A stretch of 64,000 nt of DNA from JAFGVL01 sp964546015 (GCA_964546015.1 CAZJHO010000006.1:62001-126000), one strand, 5' to 3'. Shown: positions 1 through 8,874, numbered from the stretch's first letter. Program-made: numbers and translations. The notes: generated by a model not told the origin, from the sequence alone.

Positions 1-1
1 A

Positions 2-118
2 GGGATGATTATCGCTTTGCCGATGACTACTATTATTTTGTCATACTATAAACGATTTATTATCGGTAATGAGACTTCTTCCAAACAAACGAAAACTGCT
101 TCTGAATTGAAAGTATAA
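2..118 (+). CDS. C-terminal end of a membrane transporter, probably AI-2E/PerM family (5' truncated by window edge)
   Basis: The window opens inside a reading frame that stops with TAA at 116-118. The visible 38 residues start with a hydrophobic stretch containing ALPMTTIILSYYKRF and end in a polar tail rich in Ser, Thr and Lys. A short helix with an LP pair followed by an SYY(K/R)R step and a charged cytoplasmic tail resembles the C terminus of AI-2E family (PerM/YhhT-like) transporters. The family call rests on these few residues only; another polytopic inner-membrane protein is possible. Confidence 0.4.
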   Translation, partial: GMIIALPMTTIILSYYKRFIIGNETSSKQTKTASELKV

Positions 119-208
119 ATAAAAAGAACTTCAATAAAATAAACTCATGAACAAAGGTTTTTCTTCTCAATCGAAATGCTTATTTTTGTCGAAATTTTTC
201 CGAAAAAG

Positions 209-265
209 ATGAAATGTCCATGATACTTTTACCGAAGTGAATAATTATTGTCATGGGCATTTCAT
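209..265. repeat. 15-bp inverted repeat upstream of the TPR gene
   Basis: The arms 209-223 (ATGAAATGTCCATGA) and 251-265 (TCATGGGCATTTCAT) are complementary with one G-T pair, around a 27-nt loop. The right arm ends about 30 nt before the ATG at 295. There is no T-run, so it does not look like a simple terminator. It could be a 5'-UTR hairpin or an operator. Confidence 0.5.
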
Positions 266-294
266 GTGTCCATTAAAAGAATAAAATAAAACAC

Positions 295-3200
295 ATGAAA
301 AAATATATTTTAATTTTTAGTCTTCTTGTGACAGGCTTTTTTCAGATAAATGCACAAGAATCTTATACTTATGCCAATCCGAATGTCTATTTTAATGATG
401 GCTTGGAATATTTTTTACAGCGTAAATTTGCTGTATCGCTTTCTGCATTTGAGCGTTTTCTTGTTCAGCATCCGCAAGCCGATGAAAAATTAAAACAAGA
501 AGCCGCTTACTATATTGCGGCAAACTCTTATGAGCTACGCAAGGCGACCACAGCGGAGTTGCTTAAAGAATATTTTAAAAATTATCCGTATACCCAATTT
601 GAAGACCGTGTTTTCTTTATGCTGGGCAATTTATCGATGGAGAGTAAAAAATATGAAGAAGCTCTTTCGTGGTATTCTAAAGTAAAAGAATCTCGATTGA
701 GTGATATCGAAAAAAACGAACTTATTTTTAACAAAGGGTACACTTACATCGAAACAAAAGATTTTGAAAAGGCTAAATCTATATTGAGATCATTGCGTGG
801 CAAAAACACTAAATATGAAAATGCTACAAATTATTATTATGTTTATGCGGAATATTCATTAAAAAATTATGATGCTGCCCTTAGCGGATTTTTAGCAATA
901 GAGAATGTTCCTGAATATGTTAATTTCGTGCCGTTTTATATCACGCAAATTTATTATATTCAAAAAGAATATAGCTTACTGATTCCTTATGCCGAAAAAA
1001 CGCTTGAGTTAAATCCTAATTCGCCGAATGCCTCTGAGATTCATCGTATTTTAGGCGAATGTGCTTATCGTACAGGTGATTATTCAAAAGCAATTAACCA
1101 TTTGACTGCTTATGAAAAGAAAACACCTAAAATACTTCGCAACGATTTGTATTTGTTGGGTGTGTCTTATTTTAAAGCCGAGAGTTACAGTTCGGCAGTT
1201 CGTTATTTGGGCAAATCTACCGGTGGCAACGATTCTATTTCACAGAGCGCTTATTTATATTTGGGAAACAGCTATATGAAATTGGAGCAAAAAACCAATG
1301 CTCGTATGGCGTTTCAATCGGCAGCTAACATGGATTTTGACCCAATAATAAAAGAAGAAGCTGCTTATAACTATGCTCTTTCTACTCTCGAATCTACTAC
1401 TCCGTTTGGAGAAGCCATCACTGCTTTTGAGAATTTTCTGACTGAATACCCGGATTCAAAATATGCGCCTAAGATTCAGGAAAATTTGGTAACAGCTTAC
1501 ATGTCGTCCAAAAATTATCAATCAGCGCTTACTTCGCTTAATAAAATGGGTAAACTGAGTCCAGCCATGAAAGATGTGAAAGCATATGTGCTTTTCCAAT
1601 TGGGAACAGAAGAGTTTTTGCGTAGTAATTATGATCAGGCGATTGATTTGTTTTCCTCTTCATTGCAAGAAGGAACGGATAAATTCAATCAGGCGCAAGT
1701 ATATTACTGGCGTGCCGAAAGTTTTTATTTGATTGAGAAATATGATAAATCCAAAAAAGATTATCAATCATTTTTCGAAAGGAAGGAAGCATCTGTTTTT
1801 CCTGATTATAATTTAGCCAATTACAATCTGGCATATACTTATTTTCAAGGAAAACAATATAAGGAAGCTACTCCATATTTTTTGAAATATGTAGAAAAAG
1901 AAAAAAATACATCATTGCCTTCTTATACCGATGCATTAGACCGTTTGGGGGATTGTTATTTTGTTGCTCGCGATTTGAAAAATGCGGAGAAATATTATGG
2001 GATGTCTACTGCACGAGGTGGGAAAGATGCTGATTATGCGTCATTCCAAAAAGCGTTTTTGCTTGGCTTGCATAAAGATTATCGCGGGAAAATTTCCGGT
2101 CTGCAAAAAATGTTGAATGATTATCCGAATTCAACTTATCGGGATAATGCTTATTATGAAATGGCTCGTGCGTATGTGATGATTGATCAGCAAAGCAAAG
2201 CAATTGATACCTACCAGTCGTTGATAAAAAATTATCCTCAGTCGCCATTGGCAGTTAAAGCTTTATTGGAAATAGGCATGTTGCATTATAATACAGGACA
2301 ATTTAATGATGCTATTGAATCGTATAAAAAGGTGGTGGCCAACTATCCGAATAGCCGCGAAACGCAAACCGCTCTTGAAAGCATGGAAGATATTTATGTG
2401 GAGCGTAATAATGTAGATGCGTTTTTTGCTTATACTCGTTCTCTCGAGAGTGGTATTTATGTGTCAAACACATCAAAGGAGGATTCTCTCACTTATTTAT
2501 CGGCAGAACGATTATATATAAATAACAAATTTGAGGCTGCCGAAAAATCTTTCAAGAAATATTTATCACAATTTTGTCCTAATGGTCGTTCTTGCTTGCA
2601 AACTCAGTATTATTTAGCCGATTGTTATTATCAATCGAATAATATGCCTGCAGCTTTAGAACAGTATAAAGAGTTGAGCCAATTAAAAGGTAATCCTTAT
2701 ATGGAAGTAGTTTTGGTTCGTTTGTCACAACTAGCTTATGATGCAAAAGACTATCAGACAGCGCTTCCTGCGTTCAGAGAACTGCAAATTATTGCCCAAA
2801 ATCCGGACCACATAAAAGCAGCGAGAATAGGAGTGCTTCGTTGTAGTTATTTGTTAAACGATGTTTCTTCTACCATTTCCATAGCACAAGAAATTTTGGC
2901 TATAAAAGGCATCGACGCGAGTTTAGAGCGCGAAGCCCGTTTCCATTTGGCAAAAGCTTATTGGCAATTGGGCGAAAAACAAAAGGCGCAAGTAGATTTT
3001 ATTATTATAGCTAAAGATTTGCGAACAGAAGCCGGAGCCGAATCAAAATACTTAGTAGCAGATTATTATTTTGAGACTGGTGACAGTAATAAAGCCGAAG
3101 CTGAAATAAACGATTTTATCACTAAGGGAACTCCCTACCGTTATTGGTTGGCTCGTGCTTTTGTCTTGTTGGCAGATATAAATATCAAGCGTGGCGACGA

Positions 3201-3315
3201 TTTTCAGGCAAAACAATATTTGCTTAGTTTGCAAGCAAATTATACCACGCAAGATTCTATTCAGGATATGATTCGCGAACGATTGGAAAAATTAAATGTG
3301 GAAGAACAAAACTGA
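295..3315 (+). CDS. Large secreted tetratricopeptide-repeat protein
   Basis: A 1006-residue protein with a signal peptide (hydrophobic residues 4-18, cleavage after INAQ), so a periplasmic location is expected. Nearly all the rest is tandem TPR helices, with repeated signatures such as YYYLG/Y.LA-type helix A and Y..A...F helix B, covering about residues 30-990. TPR arrays are scaffolds for protein-protein contact, and there is no catalytic domain. The next gene, 26 nt downstream, encodes a plug-less outer-membrane barrel, so the two are probably co-transcribed and may form one complex: the TPR solenoid below, the barrel in the membrane. The partner relationship is inferred from position only. 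The ATG at 295 is well placed because the signal peptide begins there. Confidence 0.85.
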   Translation: MKKYILIFSLLVTGFFQINAQESYTYANPNVYFNDGLEYFLQRKFAVSLSAFERFLVQHPQADEKLKQEAAYYIAANSYELRKATTAELLKEYFKNYPYTQFEDRVFFMLGNLSMESKKYEEALSWYSKVKESRLSDIEKNELIFNKGYTYIETKDFEKAKSILRSLRGKNTKYENATNYYYVYAEYSLKNYDAALSGFLAIENVPEYVNFVPFYITQIYYIQKEYSLLIPYAEKTLELNPNSPNASEIHRILGECAYRTGDYSKAINHLTAYEKKTPKILRNDLYLLGVSYFKAESYSSAVRYLGKSTGGNDSISQSAYLYLGNSYMKLEQKTNARMAFQSAANMDFDPIIKEEAAYNYALSTLESTTPFGEAITAFENFLTEYPDSKYAPKIQENLVTAYMSSKNYQSALTSLNKMGKLSPAMKDVKAYVLFQLGTEEFLRSNYDQAIDLFSSSLQEGTDKFNQAQVYYWRAESFYLIEKYDKSKKDYQSFFERKEASVFPDYNLANYNLAYTYFQGKQYKEATPYFLKYVEKEKNTSLPSYTDALDRLGDCYFVARDLKNAEKYYGMSTARGGKDADYASFQKAFLLGLHKDYRGKISGLQKMLNDYPNSTYRDNAYYEMARAYVMIDQQSKAIDTYQSLIKNYPQSPLAVKALLEIGMLHYNTGQFNDAIESYKKVVANYPNSRETQTALESMEDIYVERNNVDAFFAYTRSLESGIYVSNTSKEDSLTYLSAERLYINNKFEAAEKSFKKYLSQFCPNGRSCLQTQYYLADCYYQSNNMPAALEQYKELSQLKGNPYMEVVLVRLSQLAYDAKDYQTALPAFRELQIIAQNPDHIKAARIGVLRCSYLLNDVSSTISIAQEILAIKGIDASLEREARFHLAKAYWQLGEKQKAQVDFIIIAKDLRTEAGAESKYLVADYYFETGDSNKAEAEINDFITKGTPYRYWLARAFVLLADINIKRGDDFQAKQYLLSLQANYTTQDSIQDMIRERLEKLNVEEQN

Positions 3316-3341
3316 TAGTTAAAAAATATATTTAAAATAAG

Positions 3342-5030
3342 ATGAAGAATCGAGTTTATATAATTATAGTGTTGTTATTTTCTCTCGCAAGTATTTTTGC
3401 ACAAACAGATTCAATGCAAATTAAGCGTGATATAACTATTGAGAAAGAATACAAACCCACTATTCAAGCTGCCGGAAAAATAAATGAAATCCCGGCAACG
3501 GTAGAACCGGAACAAAAGAAAATAACACCTGAATACGGTGATTATACATATGCTGTAACACCAACTCATGAGATAGCACAACTGGATGCTGCCGAATTGA
3601 AAAAAGCTCCTCATGTAAATACAAAGCATGGCTATCTTCGCTTGGGATTAGGAAATTACTGGTCAACTTTAGGTAATTTCGGGTACGATTTGGTTAGTAA
3701 ACCTAAGTATAAATTAAATGTAGGAATTAATCATGAAGGTACTTTCGGTAAAAAAATGCATACTGATAATGATGCGATAATCGGTTATCACCGTTATTAC
3801 GAAGCGGGCGAGTTAGTAGCAAAAATAGGCTATGGATACGAGGCATTTAATTATTATGGAAACAACTCGCTTGACGGTAGTACTTTATATAATAAAGGTG
3901 CTTATCAATTTGCCGGTAGTGATTTCTATTCGGACGATGCTTCGATATCTTCATGGAAGATGAGCTTGGGTTATAAATCAATCCTTTCCGAGTCGAAAAA
4001 GAGACATTTTTATGCTGGGATCGATTATGATAGATTTTCTCCGAATCAGGGACTTACCGAAAATCAGATTAATACCCATGCTGTGTATGAGTACAAGATT
4101 ACAACCGGAAAAGTAGGAGTGATAGCGAATCTTAAAAACTTGCTTTACAAATCTGATGATGTTGATTTTGCCAAAGATCAAAGCAGCTATTCTGTTTTCT
4201 TGATTAATCCGTATGTCGATTTTAAAGGCGAACGCTGGAATGCTCGACTTGGAGCCGGTGCTACTTTTTCAGGCAGGGGAAAAGCTTTTGCTCCTGTAGC
4301 TGATATCGCGGCGGAAGTTACTTTGGTTGAGCGATTCTTGTATGCTTACACCAAGATTGGAGGCGATATGCACACCAACACCATGAAGGAAATGGAACAA
4401 TTGAATCGCTATATTAATCTGGACGAAAAAATAAAAGATACTTATACCGGACTCAATGCTCAAATTGGTTTGCGATTGAAACCGATTTACAATGCAATTA
4501 TCGATTTCTCAGTAAATTACCGGTCTATTCAAGACCAATATTTCTTTGTAAACGATACAGTGCGTAATGCGATTACCGGCGATTTAGTACAAAGCAATGT
4601 GTTTGTTCCTCAATATCACGATGCTAAATTGTTAAATACAAATCTTACATTGGATTATAATTTCAATCAACAAATGGGATTTAATTTCGGTTGGAAATAT
4701 AATTCGTGGAATGTGCGTGGAGATTATGAAGCGTGGCAAATGCCTCAGAATGAGTTCGATTTCGGCATCGATCTTCGTTTAGGCAAGCGTTTCCGTACCG
4801 AAATCGCGTCTTATTTTGCCACGGGGCGTAAAGCGTTGAATCTGACGGACGGTACAACTCGCTCCATGAAGTCGATGGCAGATATTAATTGGTATTTTAC
4901 ATATGCCCATACCAGTAAATTATATAGCTTTTTAAGACTGAATAACCTTATCAACCGTAAATACGAGCAATGGAACGGGTACCGTGTAAACGGCTTTAAT
5001 TTTATGGTAGGTGCAGTTCTTTCTTTCTAA
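3342..5030 (+). CDS. Outer-membrane beta-barrel, TonB-receptor-like without plug
   Basis: A 562-residue protein with an N-terminal signal peptide (cleavage near IFAQ). About 80 polar residues follow, including a conserved-looking segment IEKEYKPTIQAAGKI. From about residue 95 there are alternating amphipathic strands with many aromatic girdle residues, and the C terminus ends in Phe, as expected for a substrate of the BAM complex. Length and strand pattern resemble the barrel of TonB-dependent receptors, but I see no plug domain. It lies directly after the large TPR gene and just before a metallo-hydrolase gene. The cargo cannot be deduced. The TPR partner suggests a transport or assembly role rather than simple nutrient uptake. 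Confidence 0.7.
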   Translation: MKNRVYIIIVLLFSLASIFAQTDSMQIKRDITIEKEYKPTIQAAGKINEIPATVEPEQKKITPEYGDYTYAVTPTHEIAQLDAAELKKAPHVNTKHGYLRLGLGNYWSTLGNFGYDLVSKPKYKLNVGINHEGTFGKKMHTDNDAIIGYHRYYEAGELVAKIGYGYEAFNYYGNNSLDGSTLYNKGAYQFAGSDFYSDDASISSWKMSLGYKSILSESKKRHFYAGIDYDRFSPNQGLTENQINTHAVYEYKITTGKVGVIANLKNLLYKSDDVDFAKDQSSYSVFLINPYVDFKGERWNARLGAGATFSGRGKAFAPVADIAAEVTLVERFLYAYTKIGGDMHTNTMKEMEQLNRYINLDEKIKDTYTGLNAQIGLRLKPIYNAIIDFSVNYRSIQDQYFFVNDTVRNAITGDLVQSNVFVPQYHDAKLLNTNLTLDYNFNQQMGFNFGWKYNSWNVRGDYEAWQMPQNEFDFGIDLRLGKRFRTEIASYFATGRKALNLTDGTTRSMKSMADINWYFTYAHTSKLYSFLRLNNLINRKYEQWNGYRVNGFNFMVGAVLSF

Positions 5031-5065
5031 CTTAACTTCATAGAATAAAATCAGATAATTTCATT

Positions 5066-5869
5066 TTGGACAAACTTCGATTTATAAGTTTAGCCAGTGG
5101 AAGTAGCGGCAATTGTTATTTTGTTGGTACAGGCTCGTTTGGTATTTTGATTGATGCCGGAATAGGTGCGCGTACTATTCGTAAACGGTTAAAAAATGCG
5201 GGCATTCCTTTCGAACATGTGTCTGCGCTTTTTATTACACATGACCATGCAGATCATGTCCGTTCGGCCGGTGTGCTAGGCGAAAAATACCATATTCCTG
5301 TTTATGCCACAGAAGCTATACATGATGGGATTCAGTGTTCATACACAGTAACCGAAAAGATATATAATAGTAAGCATGTATTCGAAATATCTCAACCAGT
5401 TTCTATTTATGATTTTACGATAGAAGCATTTCCGGTTTCGCATGATGCAAAACAAACCGTTGGTTATACTATTCATTATAAAGGAAAGCGTTTTACTATT
5501 GCTACTGATCTAGGATATATTTGCGAGAATGTAGCTCGACATATTTGTAGGGCTAATTATTTAGTCATTGAGGCTAATTATGATGAACGGATGCTTCGAG
5601 AAGGGCGATATTCTGATTATTTAAAAAAGAGAGTAGCAGGGCAATTTGGACATTTATGTAATAAAGAAACAGCTGTTTTTTTGAGTGATAATTATCATAA
5701 AGATCTTAAGCATATTTATTTGTGTCATTTAAGTAATGAAAATAATACGCCTCAACAAGCTTATGAGGAAGTAAGATTGTCTTTGTTGGAGAAAGGAATC
5801 GTTGTAGATGTTGATGTGCAATTATTGGCTTTGGAGCGAACGAAGCCCAGTGAATTGTTTATTTATTGA
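5066..5869 (+). CDS. Metallo-beta-lactamase-fold hydrolase, YycJ/WalJ-like
   Basis: A 267-residue cytoplasmic protein of the MBL superfamily. The N terminus LASGSSGNCYFVG is typical of the YycJ/WalJ branch, where a strand-turn-strand precedes the metal site. The zinc motif HxHxDH appears as THDHADHV near residue 59. Further ligands are likely the His in PVSHDA, the Asp in ATDLGY and the His in LCHLSNEN. Relatives are reported as DNA exonucleases. No ATG lies in a sensible place; the TTG at 5066 starts MDKLRFISLASG and fits the family length. It probably shares a transcript with the barrel gene 35 nt upstream. Confidence 0.82.
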   Translation: MDKLRFISLASGSSGNCYFVGTGSFGILIDAGIGARTIRKRLKNAGIPFEHVSALFITHDHADHVRSAGVLGEKYHIPVYATEAIHDGIQCSYTVTEKIYNSKHVFEISQPVSIYDFTIEAFPVSHDAKQTVGYTIHYKGKRFTIATDLGYICENVARHICRANYLVIEANYDERMLREGRYSDYLKKRVAGQFGHLCNKETAVFLSDNYHKDLKHIYLCHLSNENNTPQQAYEEVRLSLLEKGIVVDVDVQLLALERTKPSELFIY

Positions 5870-5899
5870 TAAAATGCAATAAAGAAGAAAAAGAATTAT

Positions 5900-5929
5900 T
5901 TTGTAATTAAAAAAAATACAGTACTTTTG
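5900..5929 (+). promoter_or_regulatory. Promoter of the rplM-rpsI operon
   Basis: A -33-like TTTG at 5900-5903 and a perfect Bacteroidales -7 element TACTTTTG at 5922-5929 are separated by 18 nt. Transcription would start near 5935, leaving a leader of about 120 nt before rplM. Confidence 0.65.
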
Positions 5930-5935
5930 CAGTCC

Positions 5936-6058
5936 GATTTATTGTCCGATAGTAAATTTTTCATGCTTCGGATCGAAAATGCTTGTGGATTAGCCTACGC
6001 AAGCAGTTTTTTGTGAAGAAATATGATTGAAGTAAAACACTAAAAGCAAATCACAACA
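5936..6058 (+). promoter_or_regulatory. Structured 5' leader of rplM, candidate r-protein autoregulatory element
   Basis: The predicted transcript has an unusually long untranslated leader. It can form at least two helices: TTTTC (about 5958-5962) with GAAAA (about 5975-5980) around a CTTCGG-containing loop, and TGCTTG with CAAGCA (about 5980-6007). Long structured leaders before r-protein operons often bind the encoded protein, and an L13 leader class has been described for Bacteroidia. I have not matched this sequence to that model, so identity is inferred. Confidence 0.45.
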
Positions 6059-6514
6059 GTGAACACATTAAGTTACAAAACAATCTCAGCCAATAAAGCT
6101 ACCGCCCAAAAAGAATGGGTAGTGGTTGATGCTGCCGATTTGGTATTGGGTCGTATGGGCTCAAAAGTAGCCAAACTATTAAGAGGTAAATATAAACCAA
6201 GTTTCACTCCTCATGTTGATTGTGGAGATAACGTAATTATTATCAATGCAGATAAAGTAAAACTTACCGGTGCAAAATGGACAGATAGAATCTATTATTC
6301 GCATACAGGTTATCCTGGTGGACAACGCGAAATCACTCCTGCCGGTTTGATGGAGAAAAGCCCTGAAAAATTAATCAAAAAAGTAGTAAAAGGTATGCTT
6401 CCTAAAAATAAATTAGGAGCAAAATTGCTTGGAAATTTATATGTTTTTGCAGGAGCAGAACACAATATGCAAGCACAACAACCTAAAGTTATTGACTTAA
6501 ATGCTCTTAAATAA
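6059..6514 (+). CDS. rplM: 50S ribosomal protein L13
   Basis: A 151-residue protein with the full L13 family pattern: WVVVDAADLVLGRMGSKVAKLLRGKYKP at the N terminus, the central D.V.IINADKV..TG segment, and AVKGMLPKNKLG-type motif seen as VVKGMLPKNKLGAKL. It is a structural protein of the large subunit. The start is GTG at 6059; no in-frame ATG precedes the family's conserved N-terminal segment. It overlaps no gene and is followed 1 nt after its stop by rpsI, the universal L13-S9 pairing. Confidence 0.97.
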   Translation: MNTLSYKTISANKATAQKEWVVVDAADLVLGRMGSKVAKLLRGKYKPSFTPHVDCGDNVIIINADKVKLTGAKWTDRIYYSHTGYPGGQREITPAGLMEKSPEKLIKKVVKGMLPKNKLGAKLLGNLYVFAGAEHNMQAQQPKVIDLNALK

Positions 6515-6515
6515 T

Positions 6516-6902
6516 ATGGAAGTTATAAATGCTATAGGAAGAAGAAAAGCAGCTGTAGCTCGCATTTTCGTTAGCGAAGGAAAAGGTCAAATCACTATTA
6601 ATAAACGCGATTTGAATACTTACTTTCCTTCAAGTTTACTGCAATATGTAGTAAAACAACCGTTGAACAAATTAGGTGTTGCTGAAAAATATGATATCAA
6701 AGTAAATCTAGATGGAGGTGGTTTTAAAGGACAGGCAGAGGCATTGCGTTTAGCAATTGCTCGTGCGTTGGTGAAAATTAATCCTGAAGATAAACCGGTA
6801 TTGAAAGAAGAAGGATTTATGACTCGTGATCCACGCGAAGTTGAGCGTAAAAAACCGGGTCGTCCGAAAGCACGCAAACGCTTCCAATTCAGCAAACGCT
6901 AA
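6516..6902 (+). CDS. rpsI: 30S ribosomal protein S9
   Basis: A 128-residue protein with the S9 hallmarks: IGRRKAAVARIF near the N terminus, the GGGFKGQAEALRLAIARAL core, and the basic tail GRPKARKRFQFSKR that reaches the P-site tRNA, ending in the conserved KR. The frame is open five codons further upstream, but that would overlap the end of rplM. The ATG at 6516, 1 nt after the rplM stop, gives the usual length and N terminus MEVINAIGRRK. It is translationally coupled with rplM. Confidence 0.97.
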   Translation: MEVINAIGRRKAAVARIFVSEGKGQITINKRDLNTYFPSSLLQYVVKQPLNKLGVAEKYDIKVNLDGGGFKGQAEALRLAIARALVKINPEDKPVLKEEGFMTRDPREVERKKPGRPKARKRFQFSKR

Positions 6903-6910
6903 AATTATTT

Positions 6911-6949
6911 ACAGATTTATGGATTGTTTATTCATTTTTTTAAATCTGT
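6911..6949 (+). terminator. Hairpin after rplM-rpsI
   Basis: ACAGATTTA at 6911-6919 is the exact complement of TAAATCTGT at 6941-6949, with a 21-nt T-rich loop. The T-run lies in the loop rather than after the stem, so it may be an end-protecting hairpin more than an efficient intrinsic terminator. Confidence 0.4.
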
Positions 6950-6983
6950 AAATTGTAATTTTTTCAATTTGTAAATAAAAAAG

Positions 6984-7042
6984 GGTTTAGTATCTAAATC
7001 GGTGAGATGAATTATTTTTCCTACTCAACGATTGATTAAACC
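6984..7042 (+). promoter_or_regulatory. Structured leader upstream of rpsB
   Basis: GGTTTA (6984-6989) pairs with TAAACC (7037-7042). Inside it, ATCGGTGAG (6998-7006) pairs with CTCAACGAT (7024-7032) with one mismatch, giving a two-part stem with a closed loop 27 nt before the rpsB ATG. The position suits an S2-binding autoregulatory element. Function is inferred. Confidence 0.45.
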
Positions 7043-7068
7043 AAGAATGTAAACCAATAATAAAAAAA

Positions 7069-7887
7069 ATGTTACAAACAAACTTTCAAGAATTATTAGA
7101 TGCGGGTTGTCATTTCGGACATCTTAAAAAGAAATGGAATCCGGCTATGGCTCCTTATATTTTTATGGAGCGTAATGGTATCCACATTATCGATTTGCAC
7201 AAAACTTTAGCCAAACTTGATGAAGCCGCCGCCGCAATGAAACAAATTGCAAAATCCGGTAAAAAGGTTTTATTCGTTGCAACTAAAAAACAAGCTAAAG
7301 ATATTGTTGCAGAAAAAGCATCTTCAGTGCAAATGCCATATATTACGGAGCGTTGGGCAGGTGGTATGTTGACTAACTTCCCTACCATTCGTAAAGCTGT
7401 AAAGAAAATGAGTGTTATCGACAAAATGACAAAAGACGGGACTTTTGACAATATGTCGAAACGAGAGAAACTTCAGATCACTCGTCAGCGCAGCAAATTG
7501 GAAAAAAACTTAGGATCTATCGCAGATCTTACTCGTTTACCTTCTGCTTTGTTTGTTGTTGATGCAATGAAAGAATATATTGCCGTTCGTGAAGCTCGCC
7601 GTTTGGGTATTCCTGTTTTTGCAATTGTAGATACAAACTCAGATCCTAATATCATCGATTTTGTAATTCCGGCAAACGATGACGCTACAAAATCAATTGA
7701 TATTATTTTGTCTGTGATGGTTAGTGCTATCGACGAAGGTTTACAAGAAAGAAAGATTGAGAAAGTAGAGGCAGAAGAATCTCAAGCTCCTGTTGTAAAA
7801 GAAAAAAGAACTCGCACGAGAAAAGAAAGCGCAAAAAAAGAAGTAGCTGCTGTTGAAGGAGAAACTGAAACTCCTGCGGCAGAATAA
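7069..7887 (+). CDS. rpsB: 30S ribosomal protein S2
   Basis: A 272-residue protein with the S2 signatures LLDAGCHFGHLKKKWNPAM near the N terminus, the RWAGGMLTNFPTIRK block and the PSALFVVDAMKE/EARRLGIPVFAIVDTNSDP region. The last 40 residues form a Lys/Glu/Ala-rich low-complexity tail beyond the conserved fold, seen in other Bacteroidetes S2 proteins. It is required to complete small-subunit assembly and recruit S1. It is followed by a strong terminator and then tsf, the usual rpsB-tsf neighbour pair. Confidence 0.97.
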   Translation: MLQTNFQELLDAGCHFGHLKKKWNPAMAPYIFMERNGIHIIDLHKTLAKLDEAAAAMKQIAKSGKKVLFVATKKQAKDIVAEKASSVQMPYITERWAGGMLTNFPTIRKAVKKMSVIDKMTKDGTFDNMSKREKLQITRQRSKLEKNLGSIADLTRLPSALFVVDAMKEYIAVREARRLGIPVFAIVDTNSDPNIIDFVIPANDDATKSIDIILSVMVSAIDEGLQERKIEKVEAEESQAPVVKEKRTRTRKESAKKEVAAVEGETETPAAE

Positions 7888-7909
7888 TTTTTGCTCACAA
7901 ATACTAAAG

Positions 7910-7956
7910 CGCTACAAACAAATCGAGTTTTCGAAGTAGGTTTGTAGCGTTTTTTT
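7910..7956 (+). terminator. Intrinsic terminator between rpsB and tsf
   Basis: CGCTACAAAC at 7910-7919 pairs perfectly with GTTTGTAGCG at 7940-7949, followed by seven T residues. It lies between two genes usually co-transcribed, so it probably attenuates the tsf message relative to rpsB. Confidence 0.85.
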
Positions 7957-7993
7957 GATGAAAAAAGAATAATAATATTAAAAATATAAGATT

Positions 7994-8812
7994 ATGGCTG
8001 TAACAATGGCAGATATTTCCAAATTGCGCACTATGACCGGTGCCGGCATGATGGATTGTAAGAATGCGTTAGCAGAAGCTAACGGTGATTTTGATAAAGC
8101 AATTGAAATTATTCGTAAACGCGGGCAAGCAATCGCAGCAAAACGCAGTGACCGTGAAGCTGCCGAAGGTTGTGTCTTGGCAGGTATAAACGGCGATTTT
8201 GCTGCCGTAGTAGCTTTGCGCTGTGAAACGGATTTTGTGGCTAAGAATGCAGATTTTATAGCTCTTACTCAATCAATATTAAATACGGCATTAGCTCAAA
8301 AACCAGCTTCTATAGAGGCATTAGGTACTCTTGCTATTGATGGTCGAGTGATTTCTGAATTAATTGCTGAGCGTTCTGGTGTTACCGGAGAAAAAATGGA
8401 ACTTGGTTTCTATGAAACTGTAACTGGAGCAACAACTGTTTCTTATATCCATCCGGGAAATAAATTGGCTACTATAGTTGCTTTTGTCGAAGCCGGTGCA
8501 GATGCACAAGTAGTACGCGATATAGCCATGCAAGCAGCAGCAATGAATCCGGTATCGTTAGACAGAAGCTCTGTTCCTGCCGAGGTTATCGAAAAAGAAC
8601 TTGAAATCGGTCGTGAAAAAGCACGTGAGGAGGGTAAACCTGAAGAAATGTTGGATAAAATTGCACAAGGTCGCTTGAACAAATTCTATCAAGAATCAAC
8701 ACTTTTGGAACAAGCTTTCATTAAAGACAATAAAATTTCTGTAGCTCAATATTTGAAACAAAATAATGCTACAGCTATTGCTTTCAAACGCGTCACTTTG
8801 AATCAAGATTAG
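7994..8812 (+). CDS. tsf: Elongation factor Ts
   Basis: A 272-residue guanine-nucleotide exchange factor for EF-Tu. The N-terminal UBA-like domain carries LRTMTGAGMMDCKNAL, followed by the diagnostic RCETDFVAKNADF core and a C-terminal dimerisation part ending in VAQYLKQN. Length is normal for the family. The start ATG at 7994 gives MAVTMADISKLR, matching other members. It sits 106 nt after rpsB with a terminator in between, and a second strong terminator ends the unit. Confidence 0.96.
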   Translation: MAVTMADISKLRTMTGAGMMDCKNALAEANGDFDKAIEIIRKRGQAIAAKRSDREAAEGCVLAGINGDFAAVVALRCETDFVAKNADFIALTQSILNTALAQKPASIEALGTLAIDGRVISELIAERSGVTGEKMELGFYETVTGATTVSYIHPGNKLATIVAFVEAGADAQVVRDIAMQAAAMNPVSLDRSSVPAEVIEKELEIGREKAREEGKPEEMLDKIAQGRLNKFYQESTLLEQAFIKDNKISVAQYLKQNNATAIAFKRVTLNQD

Positions 8813-8831
8813 TACTTTTTTAATATAAGCA

Positions 8832-8874
8832 AATAGCGACTATACATTTTTTGTGTAGTCGCTATTCTATTTTT
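8832..8874 (+). terminator. Intrinsic terminator after tsf
   Basis: AATAGCGACTATACA (8832-8846) pairs with TGTGTAGTCGCTATT (8852-8866), 15 bp with one G-T pair, followed by CTATTTTT. Confidence 0.85.

Noticed and set aside
6501..6516. rpsI starting five codons earlier, inside rplM
   Set aside because: The ATG at 6516 gives the conserved S9 N terminus and usual length.
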